A stretch of 64,000 nt of DNA, from the NCBI GenBank assembly GCA_008508345.1, contig QNGE01002683.1:20139-84138 (forward strand). The letters are read 5' to 3'. The position numbers and the translations under genes were made by a program. This document shows positions 1 through 10,700 of the stretch, piece after piece. This DNA is from Paragonimus westermani. Taxonomy: Eukaryota; Platyhelminthes; Trematoda; Plagiorchiida; Troglotrematidae. The notes beneath the pieces were generated by a model. That model worked only from the letters and a program-made list of their open reading frames with translations, was not told the origin of the DNA and did no database searches. Position 1 is the first letter of the stretch. Each line of letters begins with the position of its first letter.

Positions 1-600
1 CTGACAGTTAATGGTTAGTTCCCATAATCCACACACAATTAATCAACCCTTTTCTTGACACACCACTAGACAACCAAGATAACAGGAGTTGGGTAGAGTG
101 AACACTTTGCGCATAATGTTTCCCAGACGTGTCCGCTGACCTGGGTCAGAAGAATGACAGTACTGCAATAACACGTGAAATCCAGCTATATCACCGACGA
201 TCTTCACCACCAGCTGGCCTGTGGTTGATATTTATCCTCGGATGGCAATATGAACCTCACATGGATCAAATTGCCGGTGATTCTCTCAGCGGATACAGCA
301 TTCATCAATCGCCATTTCCAATCCAGACAGCCATTCTTGCGTTACTGAAGAAGAGGGTGGAAGGAATAATGGATTCGTTGGTGTACGTGGATCATTAACT
401 ATCAGTGAAGCCGAAAATTCACGCACCCATGTGAGCACAGTTCAGTTGTTTGTCCAAAGTAAGTGAAAGAAGGATTCTTCGTCGACGTTTATCCTCATTT
501 TAGGATATCCGCAACAAATCTAGTACGAATGAAATGAAGCTGGTTTAAGCGTGGTGTGTAATGTTCTCACTAAATAGATCGAGAAGGACAGAGCGCCACC

Positions 601-751
601 AGCAAGTTGTAATACTCGACGTTTCAACCATTTCGAGTGGTCTTTCTCAGAAGTGCTGTGATCGAAAATAGACTAAAAAGGGGGTTTTGATTAAAACACT
701 CTCGAGGAGAGCTACCCGAGGTGGTTGAAACGCTGAGTATGACAACTTGCT
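601..751. repeat. Inverted repeat
   Basis: Arm agcaagttgtaatactcgac continuing to caacca at 630 pairs with the reverse complement of 722-751 at about 27 of 30 positions. Weaker pairing continues inward (tttcgagtggtctttctcag against the complement of 702-720). May be the end of a Penelope-like or other element. Confidence 0.7.
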
Positions 752-1445
752 CGTAACGTTGTGTTCTTCTCAGTCGATTTATTGACAATATCTCCACTAA
801 TCAGCTCATCCGCATGCTAACGACTGTGTGATAATCAGCATGGTCGTCGATCACCGATTATATCTCCATACGTATGCAGCTAGTCTAAATATACTATCAC
901 TCACGTTATCTACCAGTTTTATAGCAGTTGTAGTTACTTCTGCTTGGGCAGAACAGATCGACAACTCCAGCGAGCAGTAGAACACGTTAAGAAACGGCTT
1001 AAACAACTGACACAAACTTCTCAAACCGGTGAATCCGCTGCTCGGAACCGCCTAACCGTTTACCAGACACCTCATGATAAGGGGTCACCAGAATGACCCA
1101 CTTAGGTTATTTAAAATATTGTTAGGCCATCAGAACCCGAAGCTACTGATCTCTGGCGAAACCGTATTGATCGGATCTCACCAGCTTGCGTTATGTGTAC
1201 AAAAATGGTTGTAGCAACCTACAGGATCACCGTGCTGATACTTGGTGTGACTGTCTATGTGTCAATACCATCTCCATCTCTGCACGCATGTCAAAAATAG
1301 CCCATATGCCTTAGGTTCGCGAATGATGAGAGTTACCGAAATGCTAACAAATCACGAAATATACCTTCTTATAGCACTGATGAACTTGTTAAAGAAAACC
1401 CAGTGTTTCAAGTTTAAAAAAAAATTGGAGAAGCCCTAGTCGTCG

Positions 1446-1764
1446 AGTCATCGATTGAAGTTAACAGGACAGTTACTGTCACATCTCAAAGCGATCGGAC
1501 AGGTTGGTCACTACTCACAGGTCAATACGGCTGATCGCTTACGTATAAAGTTTCGGCCGTCCCCAATGTTAGATCAACGGTGCAGTGGTCACGGTTGACT
1601 CATGAAAGTGTGGTCGGAGTTCTAGTCCCGGCCATGGTAATGATATACATTACTGACGGGCTGTAACAAGTATGAACCTCGAGTGCATTGGTTCTTTTCG
1701 AAATGTGATAACTGGAAGGTCGATGGGAATACAGCGCTTGCGAACAGTTGTGGGTTGTGCTCAA
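1446..1764 (+). repeat. Hammerhead SINE, copy 1 (diverged)
   Basis: Shares the family start (cgattgaagttaacaggac) and order of blocks, including a weakened tRNA-like core near 1580-1640 and a ctgacgggct remnant of the ribozyme at about 1653. The most diverged of the longer copies. Confidence 0.6.
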
Positions 1765-1974
1765 TTCATATAGAAAATTCGAACCCTCTACTATTTACCA
1801 AGTTTGCTGTAAAATGTAAAAAACGGTTGGAAAACAACATTAGATAGATGCAAGTATTTCGCATTGCTTCATCAGTACCAAATTTACAATAACATGAAAC
1901 GGTTTTCTACATCGGACAGTGGACGGTGGATAATCAGTAGGTGGGTTAGAAAAGGTCATTAAGTCCAGAGATGC

Positions 1975-4250
1975 GTTAAGTTTGCGAGCAAGTGTTTCTG
2001 AACACACAGGGTCGGCTTCAATCGACTGATTACGACCCTCTCAGCGAACCGCAAGAATCTTGGATTGGGGTGATGTATTCGGATTCTGAATGCGCACACT
2101 GGGTCGATAACGTGACCAATGGTTAGAACGTACCTTGCGAGTGCGGACGCTCATTGTTTGCTTGTTTCAACGACATTGCCGTTCTTTTCTAGTACGGAGT
2201 CCTTGACCCATTCAGGCAAATTTTCCTTCACTCTGGAGATCAAGCACCTCTCGGTTCTGTCTACGTAACTTTCTTTGCAGTTACATGTAAATTGATAGAC
2301 ACAATGTGAGGTGGCACCGACCGGCTGATCTTTTCTGATTGAAGGGACAGGCAGTTTCTGGGTCCGAGCTAATACACAAAGTTCCGTTGCGTTAATTGTT
2401 CGTTTAATCGAATTCACTAGTCTTTGAGTTGCTTGATGCGTGATATACTCAAATTTGGAAGGCATTCCTAATAAGCTTTCTCTTTCTTACTGTGGCCACC
2501 TGTTTGCAAAGTAGTTTTGGTTTACTATGCCTTCCTGTGAACCTTCTCGTACACCCATCAAATTGTAGTACGGATGTGATCAATTCTAATTCCTTCGCAA
2601 AACTATAGTTTGTACAGATTCATCTTGCTCGTAAGAACAATGTATTTACTAGTGCGCCTTCATGATGGACCTGTGTGAAACTGCTAAACTTCAGGTATTG
2701 AACAGACCACGTGAACTTCCTACAGCTTTTTTAATATAACTAGCTTCCCGGCGATTTTTGAGTGTCTAGAAACGGTAAGCAATTACCAGCCTCAAATACA
2801 CATGTCACCTTCAGGTTGAGATGACTACTATCCAAGCTTCGCACTAGGTTATCTGCTGCCTGTTTGGAACGACTGGACACTAGTGTATCATCAGTGTAGC
2901 GTTTGTAGTATGACAGTCTGCTACGCCTGCGGCTAACTTCTCCTCAATCCTTAACATGAAAAATTCTGCTAAGACAGGCCTTGTTAGACTTCCCAGGACT
3001 ACCCTATTTCCTTGGTGGTATCACCGATCAAGAAAACACAAGCTTCCCTCAGGATATCACCAGTCAGACGTGTAGTGGTACGACTGGTTCCAACGAGCTC
3101 ACAACATGACCAACTGTTTTGTGTAGTGAGACATTCGTGAACAGTAAGTGAACGTCTACGGATCACATCAATTCATCAGCAAGATTGATTTGTTTCAAGT
3201 CAGTGATCAACCTAAATAAATCTTTAATAGAATAGGCCTGAAACTTCTGTTTCAATAGCGTTAGGATGGCGTCCTACCAGAGTGCCAATTTATGATATAA
3301 CGAATTAGTCATCGTCAGATTAGGTCTAAGCCGCATTCCAGAATTGTGTCTCAAGGAGGCTGTAGATTTGAAGTGTCGATGACCCATACGGTTTAAGTGA
3401 TTTGTACCTCATATCGTCAGTTATTGAAGATACCTTCCGATGCGACCTTCCGTTCCAGTGATATTATCCACTGTGCTTCATTTGGTCCTCAATTATTGGC
3501 AGCATCTTACGTATATAAGCGACTATGTCTAAAACGACTGGCCTGGAACCTTTGTACGGCCTTAGTGTTACTACATTTTTTGATTTAAGTTCTTCCAATG
3601 ATTGCAGGTGTTGCTTCCTGATAACACACCAGCCGTTGTTCGAAGTCATAAGAAACCCTTTATTCATATCAGTGAATTTGGTTTTAATCTTACCTAGATT
3701 ATCAGCAGTGGTTGGCCGATGATCTGTCAACTGATCAGTGAGATTCACAAACTCAGCTCCAACATAAATACGATTAAACCTATGTGATGTTAATTTACAG
3801 TCCAGACCCAAAGCTAAAGCTTTCAAATGCAAAGGGTTCAACTGCACTGAAGAACAGTTCAATAAACACTTACTGGGACCTAGTGAATCTGGTTTTTCAA
3901 CTGGCTTCTCACGTGTCATCTGCAAACGATTGATATAAGTCCGTTCGGTAAGATCGAAGACAGTCTTACAGAATTGTGTAAACACTATATGACTGCATAA
4001 TTACATGTTTCTACAATCGAAAGCAGACGGTAATGAGTTTGACGCAAATTCACCAGTAGCATTTGTGCACTTTTGTAATGTGTAGTCGCATTGTGCCTGA
4101 GATTATTGCTGGTCATCTTCGGCTTGTTCCTTTCTAACGGCCGCTGAAATTGATATGGATATCGACCGTCATGTGTGTATTCATTAAAAAGTGATATCTT
4201 GACAAGTTCACGAACAATCTTGTGTATCACACTGGCCACAAGACACAACA
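1975..4250 (-). mobile_element. Penelope-like element, nearly full length, decayed
   Basis: Pieces of one Penelope-like reverse transcriptase plus C-terminal domain in the correct order. The N-terminal region at 3464-3985 reads HLKALALGLDCKLTSHRFN, AEFVNLTDQL and VVTLRPYKGSRPVVLD. The palm region has LTRPVLAEFFM near 2941-2990 and RYTDDT at 2884-2901, so the two catalytic aspartates survive, followed by LPFLD. A GIY-YIG-like segment at 2151-2465 reads SHCVYQFTCNCKESYVDRTE. The C-terminal piece reads RLKPTLCVQK near 1990-2040. Frames change between blocks (for instance near 2990-3000), so it is inactive. It lies in the left part of gene 2 or its intron. Confidence 0.8.
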
Positions 4251-4499
4251 ACCTGCATGTTTCAACGGGTATTGATCACCTTAAAAATTTAAAACAGTTC
4301 ACTCCCTCCATAAATTTTAACAGAACAGTTAGAAAACGAAAACCCTTAGGTTCATGCGTTTCCTACTGACTCATCAGTACCCAAAAACCAATCAATTTCG
4401 GTTCAGCCATTCATGATGCAATACTGTCATTTTATTGTCGTTCAATGATTGAACATAGGCCAGTATAATTATCGAAACAATCATGACAAACTGCGTTAA

Positions 4500-5095
4500 A
4501 TATAGTGGAATTTATGATAAGTATTGTATCAGACATGTTTTTGTACAAAATCTCAATAGACCGTCACAGTGGTAAAATACCACAATAAAAACAGTCACAT
4601 GGGAAATCTGGTAGCAATGGGGTCGCCATTAGGATCACTACTAGCTGATATTTTTATGGCAAATCTTGAAAGTGGAGCGCTAGCAACCCAGATTAACTCG
4701 TTTACTAGAGCGAAACTCGAGTCTAGCGCTTCTTTTCGAAAGAGGCTGGTTGCAAGATCTGTCTGAATGCGAACACTGCGATCAAACGTGAGTGATGTTC
4801 AACTTGAAAATGGAAAAATCTCTGACTACTCATCAGTATTAACAAAATTAGGCAGTAGTACACGAGTTCACTACCGTTGGGAAGAAGAAAGTTTACACTC
4901 AACAACCATCCAAGGACGCCGAGGCGTTAATTCCAACAATGACTTGCAAGATCACGCCAACTGAATATATTGACGATACGACAGTACTCGTGGTCACTTA
5001 CCGAACACGTGAACTGCCACATCCTGCAACACAAAAACCACTTGATACCAATCAAACCAGTTATGTTGACGTTACATCGGCAGGACCGATTAATT
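4500..5095 (+). mobile_element. Penelope-like RT fragment, probably split by a SINE
   Basis: Plus-strand reading MGSPLGSLLADIFMANLE (about 4616-4670) is the palm motif of Penelope-like reverse transcriptases. About 270 nt later EYIDDTTVLVVTYRTRE (from about 4961) resembles the following Y-x-D-D-T motif. A 148-nt piece of the hammerhead SINE lies between them. That the two blocks are one element split by the SINE is inference, since target-site duplications are not visible. Opposite in orientation to the element at 1975-4250. Confidence 0.6.
4703..4850 (+). repeat. Hammerhead SINE, 3' fragment
   Basis: Starts inside the ribozyme (agagcgaaactcgagtc) and carries the family 3' part with cttcttttcgaaagaggctg and ctactcatcagta. 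The 5' half with the tRNA-like promoter is missing. It lies between two Penelope-like blocks. Confidence 0.75.
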
Positions 5096-5853
5096 CTTGA
5101 ACCATAAGAATATACGACCATAAGACATTTGCTAGATGGGATATATAATATGAACGTGCAAACCAATCCATTCATCCCGGATGCACATAAGTTGAAAATT
5201 GGTTGAAGAGGAACGAATGGAAGAACTACAGATGGTATGAATGCAAATATGTCATTGATTGCAGCGGCTCGATCCATAAAACCTTCTGATCAGGCTCAAG
5301 GTCGTCGTGACGATGAACATGAAGAGGAATAGTATGGATGGATGCATACAGAATCTTGACATCGTCAATCGTTCCAAGCAAACTGGCCCCAGGCATTCGC
5401 ATTTATGTAGACTAGATATCTAGGATTAAACTGTGTCACACTAATCAGCACCTAACATATCACACCGAGAAGGGTGTGACAAGTTGTCTCAAGTGAAAAA
5501 TATGTGACCTATAGACTACGACCAACATAAGTGTTTAACGCACGTGTCCTCCATCCACTTTGATCTATCGGTGTTTCTCGCTCAACCCACTAGTCCCATA
5601 TTTAAATATCTTTAGTAATTCTTGTTTGGGATCGAAGAAACAACATGAAAAGTGAGTATCCACCGACTTTCGCCTTCTCTTCGTACCCATTCCATCAAAA
5701 AGCTGACACGGACCCGAAAGCCTAGTTCCACCGGAGATCGCCCGCTTGTTTGCTCACTAAATGAATAGTTTACGGCAGTGCACATAATATGAGCATTTTG
5801 CGGAAGGCATTACAAATGAATTCTGGTTTCAGAATGCAGCTGAACAATCTTAC

Positions 5854-6034
5854 CTATAGAGTTCAATACAAAAATAATCCAACTGGCTGGAATCACCATA
5901 TAGTAGAAGTCCATTAACTTCACGAGTGCGGAACCGAAACCGAACCTCATCTCGATCAGTTTGCGTGGAGCGTCCAGGCAAGTCCAGCCTAAGATCGATC
6001 CAACTTGTTCCATCAAAATTGGCGACAAAAGGAC
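5854..6034 (-). CDS. Gene 2 exon: start of LamG1
   Basis: Acceptor tttcttaattag, donor gtaaga, phase 1 in and 2 out. It reads RPFVANFDGTSWIDLRLDL, then RDEVRFRFRTREVNGLLLYG and DYFCIELYR. F-D-G-x-S, x-F-x-F-R-T and G-L-L-L-Y-G are the first strands of a laminin G domain directly following a discoidin domain, as in the Caspr family. I could not find the continuing exon between here and base 1; it may lie further left. Confidence 0.92.
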
Positions 6035-6745
6035 CTAATTAAGAAAAATAAACGTGCCCAACAAGTACCTACGATATTCACACCCAAACAACTCCATTCG
6101 CAATGCGATCAAATTATACCAACGCTGCGGATTGAGACGGATGTAACGAGCGACGATCGCATAGGTGAAATTGTTAATTTTTACACCGTTGTCATCCGTA
6201 TTCCCGTCAAAGAGCTAAAAGACGAAGATGGGGGGCTTCGTAAAGGCAGCTTACCATAGGTTGACCCAGATTGTCTTTAATGATCGACCAATACACAGGA
6301 ACATCTGAATCCGTGTACAGTACATGGTAATCCTGGACCCACTGTTGTGCGCCTTGTTTACCTTGAGTAGCAATGCTGGTAACCACTTTTCTGGTCTTCA
6401 AATCAATTTGAATCCACTGCTGATCGTCCTGATCCAAAGCAACCCAAGCACCAGCTCCCTCTATAAAGATACACGGAAGCTTTTATAAAACCAGATCATC
6501 TGTATTCAGAAACATGTACAATCAGGAAGCAAAACTCACGGAGTGAATAGTCGTATAAATAAGCTAAAACGAAGGATAAACAACTCAGCCCAAACCACAT
6601 AAGTTACCATCCGCAATATGCAACCTGCCGTAATAAGGCATTGTTTGATCGGAAAATGAAGATGATGCTGTGACCTGATCATCTTTTATACCATTGAATC
6701 TATCTGTCATTCCAAGCGGCACGAAGGGGAAGAAGTCACATGTTT
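5854..6745 (-). CDS. Caspr/neurexin IV-like gene 2, 5' part (discoidin domain and start of LamG1)
   Basis: Overall model of a second gene on the same strand, starting about 8.4 kb past the stop of gene 1 and running off the left edge. Exons 6608-6745, 6255-6460, 6073-6214 and 5854-6034 join in frame (phases 1,0,1, open at phase 2) for about 222 codons. They encode a complete F5/8 type C (discoidin) domain followed by a LamG start, which is the N-terminal order of Caspr/neurexin IV. The exon with the signal peptide was not found; it must end in phase 1 and lie above 6745. Introns here are 147, 40 and 38 nt, the small 5' introns known in flukes. Another reading is that these are misplaced 5' exons of gene 1 (assembly order error). 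Confidence 0.9.
6073..6214 (-). CDS. Gene 2 exon: end of discoidin domain
   Basis: Acceptor cttttag, donor gtaggt, phase 0 in and 1 out. It reads LFDGNTDDNGVKINNF, then AIVARYIRLNPQRWYNLIAL and RMELFGCEY. F-x-G-N-x-D, A-R-Y-I-R-L-x-P and A-L-R-M-E-L-x-G-C are the terminal motifs of an F5/8C domain with its closing cysteine. It is separated from the previous exon by a 40-nt intron. Confidence 0.94.
6255..6460 (-). CDS. Gene 2 exon: core of discoidin domain
   Basis: Acceptor ctttatag, donor gtaagc, phase 1 in and 0 out. It reads GAGAWVALDQDDQQWIQIDL, then TSIATQGKQGAQQWVQDYHV and YWSIIKDNLGQPM. W-I-Q-I-D-L, I-A-T-Q-G and W-V-x-x-Y are the hallmark motifs of discoidin domains. Confidence 0.95.
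6608..6745 (-). CDS. Gene 2 exon: N-terminal part of discoidin domain
   Basis: Acceptor tttgtttcag after a long pyrimidine run, donor gtaact, phase 1 at both ends. It reads ETCDFFPFVPLGM, then DDQVTASSSFSDQ and YYGRLHIAD. The starting cysteine, the P-L-G-M and the x-I-x-x-S-S-S-F-S stretch are the usual beginning of an F5/8C domain. Confidence 0.88.
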
Positions 6746-7149
6746 CTGAAACAAAAAAAGAAAGAAAGTTATAACAGTTTTTACTCGAATTAATGTGAAT
6801 GAGGCCGAAATTACAATGTAAGAGGTATGCTCAAGCAGCACTCCGCCGGTTTGCTTCCGTTACACACACGAACATATGCGCGAAGGGGNGGACCGAACAG
6901 ATTACGTAATCATGACCAGTATCTTAATAGTCACCAATAATTTGTATCATTGATCTTATCCTTCTGAAACTGATAATGAGCCGTTCGATCCCTTACTGTA
7001 CCTTTTCTCACACATGATTTATTCATATAAATGTGTTGTAATTAGCCTGATGATGAATCACCGACAAGAAGCTTGTTCGCTACACGTTCCTCCTAATGTC
7101 TAAACCGGGTATTTTCACACAACCTGGTTTTAGTCGAAATCTGCTTTAT

Positions 7150-7700
7150 CATCTACCTGGGTTTGTGAACACCAGCTGGGTACTGGAATGACTGAATAAA
7201 CTTTCTCTGCTCACATAAGGTGGGTTTAAGTATTCGGATGGCGGTTGTCCCGCTGGTGACCAACGTATTCTGACGAACCAATTTTGATCGAATTAGTGGA
7301 ACTCCATACGGAACACTAAGTAAACGGACTGCTTTGACGGGAAGAACGCAGCATGGCAGCACTCACAACGACACTCGCTGTAGATTTTTTTCGTTTGTGC
7401 ATGATCCCTGTTGAACGATACTTTCTAGACAAATTCCAATTCTTAAGACCTAATTAATTTGCCGAGCAGCCGAAAACAGACGGGTTATTCACAGTAGATG
7501 TGTTATGGACAGGCAGTTTATCCTTCAGGGTTAGAGTGTTCAACAGAGAACTGGTGAACAAAATTGTCGGCCTGGTCGCGTTTAAAATTCTATCAAGAGA
7601 TCCACTTAGACGGCCGGTTGCTGATTCAATCAAGTTACCCCCTTTGAATGACACTCGCGTGAAAATAAACTTCTCGTCAACCGCCTGAATTTCTATTGAT
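7150..7700 (-). mobile_element. Penelope-like element, C-terminal fragment
   Basis: At 7454-7654 the minus strand reads LSGSLDRILNATRPTILFTS and LKDKLPVHNTSTV, the linker before the GIY-YIG domain in Penelope-like proteins. At 7153-7362 it reads TTAIRILKPTLCEQRKFIQS, the conserved C-terminus (A-I-R-x-L-K-P-x-L-C-x-Q-K). The GIY-YIG region between them is scrambled by stops and frame changes. The 3' tail probably extends to about 7030. It sits just upstream of the first recognised exon of gene 2, within about 0.4-1 kb. Confidence 0.65.
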
Positions 7701-10700
7701 AACTGAACGCCTTACACATGCTTGAGTGCAGACTTATCTAACTAGCCATTCACGTACTTTTTACAAACTGTAAATTTCGATCTAAATCACCTGCTGAACA
7801 GATCCTCATAACACTGTACACCAATCGCTCGTTGTATTGAAGTTCACTGAGTATTTTCGAACGAGCTACGGGAGTTGCACATTGATTGAACTAACTGGTT
7901 TACCTCAAACACTTACAGTGAAGTCAACCGTTTTTGTTAAAATGAATTGACATTCAGCGCGATACATCTGACTCGAAAAAAAAACAACCATGTACTGCCT
8001 TGTCACTGCTACTGAATGCATGCACTCCACTTCGTTTATACCGAGTATTCTCGACAATCACGCTCTTCGTGTTTTCAGTGCCGATATGAAGGTGGCAGTA
8101 ACATTCAATTCAAAAGACTACGGGTGAAGATTAAAAATACAATGCTAGAAAACACATATGTATAATCAGAATGATGCACCAATTTCAGTCGGTGGCAGAT
8201 GAACATGTACCTGATATTTACTAGATCAATGACAATACCTTCATTCAATCTGACTTAAACTGTAGCTATGAACATCACCGGTTTGGTATTCTTGGTGCTT
8301 TAGTTCAGCTGTCATCAATGTTTCAAGATGACAGATTCTTCATTTTAGACAGGATAAATTTTCACAGGAATTTTTAAAACACGAGTGTTGAAAGTTTTGT
8401 TACGCCTTCTACTGCGTCTTTGCTGTTCGCAAAAATGATGAACTATGTGCTTGGATTTCGAATGCCGAATCCAACGCAACTGATATACTGTAGCTTGAAC
8501 ACAGTCACAGATGTGTTATCTGCTTGTTGTTTTGACACCGTCTGCGCTTTTCCAAACACATGACAACGAGTGGAACTTCCGCTTGTTATGTACGGAATTA
8601 CTTCCTCTCCATGGTTGTGTACAATACAGTTTGCAAATTTTTTAGATTTCAAAATTATAAGTTCTACAATATTTGTTACAGTGAAGTTGGAAAGTATTCG
8701 CTACTTTAAGCTATTCGTAATTTACACTTGCACTACCTGAATGGACTATTACATTTGGAAGAAAGTTTAACTGTCACATTTCCCGAAATGTGAGTGCATT
8801 GTTGCACACCTCCAGTAGCCCAGAATTACTCTGCACCTTCCAGTCTAGACCGAGATGTGAAAATGCACTACTCTTTATTCGAACTGATAATGCGTAAGTA
8901 TAATTTCACAGCAGCTCGATGTAAAGTAGACACTGTTCATTTTTATACCAGACACAACTTCTCTATACTTTCGCATCCGTGAGCAATTTTAACGAATGTA
9001 AAGCTAACCTGTGGATTATTTTGCCACGTGTGTAAGAAATACATTATTTTGGTCAGTTGACCATCAGCTTTCAAAATGCTCTCCCTGTATACTCATTTTT
9101 AGAGTTTTGAGCTATATAGTGTAAAATGACAGCCACTAGGTGAATCTACTTCAAAAATTAAGGATACGTGACAAGTGATAATCGACGGGAATGTGCAAAT
9201 TCACACATGATGTTGTTGCCTAACAGTTCGCTGCCATGGTCATCACACTTGTCAAACTAAATAAAGTGATTACTCAAAACAGTTTCCATTCCCATGAAAG
9301 TCGTTGAAGCAATCCAGTTACTTATAGTGAAGGCCATCTGTTAAGTTAGCTACCTCTGAACTTGAACTATGTTGGTGGTCAGTGTAAGTTCTCTTAAACT
9401 GTGTTGTTAGACTGATTACAGAGATTCCAGTACTAATGAAAAGGAACTTTGCAGTAGGTGGCGGTATTCAGTAATCGTTTAACCGCATCGCGGTATAATG
9501 GCTTAGATCTCCCGTTTCGCAATAAACTAAAGTCTGATATCTGCCAGCTGGTCAGAGGCAGATGTGGCTAAATGTTCCAACGCAATAACCTGGTTTTGTC
9601 TAGTGTTAGGTTAATGGCTTGTAGTCTATCGTCTCAGTAGAACACGGATCAAGTTTTAGGTCCCATTCACTGTAGGGATATCTATTGATATGCCATAGTC
9701 AGATCGAAATCCGAGTTGCATGATACTTCTTCAAAGGGATTTGCTGACATACTTGTCGGAATGGCATCCTGTGATTTCTTATGAAGAATATTCAACAAAA
9801 TTCAACAAACCATGGATCGACAGCATACTTAAACTGCCAAACTATTCCGGTAAACAAAGCATTGTTACAAAATATTTGTTTATTGGATACAACCGAACGA
9901 TCAGGCTAGCCACTCGTACCAAACAATCTTGAACATGTACTGTATACACAGAAAGGTTGACTAAGCGGTGCGCTGTTTTCCGGACCACTACCTCTTTGCC
10001 GTTAGTGAACCGGTCGGTCTGCATCATTCTATACCACGGGTCGATAAGCTGATACCTGAGCTGTTCTTTCAATCTCAACCTAGTTGGTCTGCTTCATCTT
10101 GAATGCACGCACAAGCTGATTCGTGGACCGCTGTCAACAGCGTAACTCGTACAACAATAATTGATCTGAGTGTCATTTTGGGTATTAACTTCTGTGAGCA
10201 CTGCGTGGGTGTGCATTAGACTTCACGGTGATGTGTCGCTTGAGTTCTTATTGCAGGGACGTGAAGGCAGGGGGCGGGCGCAGAAGTGGTCTGATTACAC
10301 AGACACAAATTGATGAGATTGGCCGAAAAGCAAAGTGATGCTGACGTTAATTTCCAAGGTCTATATGAATACACAGTACCCCAAGTGGACCAACGTGTCC
10401 AGAACTATCCATCTCAGTTAGATCTCGGTCGTCACAGGCGTTAAAGTACAAATCGCTCAACTTCGAAGGAATTCATCCAGCGCAAACAGATGTCGGAAAC
10501 TCATGGGTAATTTTAACGTTTCAGTATGTACCAGCGAATTACGATCGCCTTTTTGATTGTCCATTCGCATTTCTTGTGTTGGGAATTTTTAATTAAAAAT
10601 CCACGACAAGAGATGCGTTTGGGTATCACAAATGCGACCACGAGACGTCATGCAAATCTGTTGATTATCATAGGACATCCATGTATAACTTTGTGGAACA

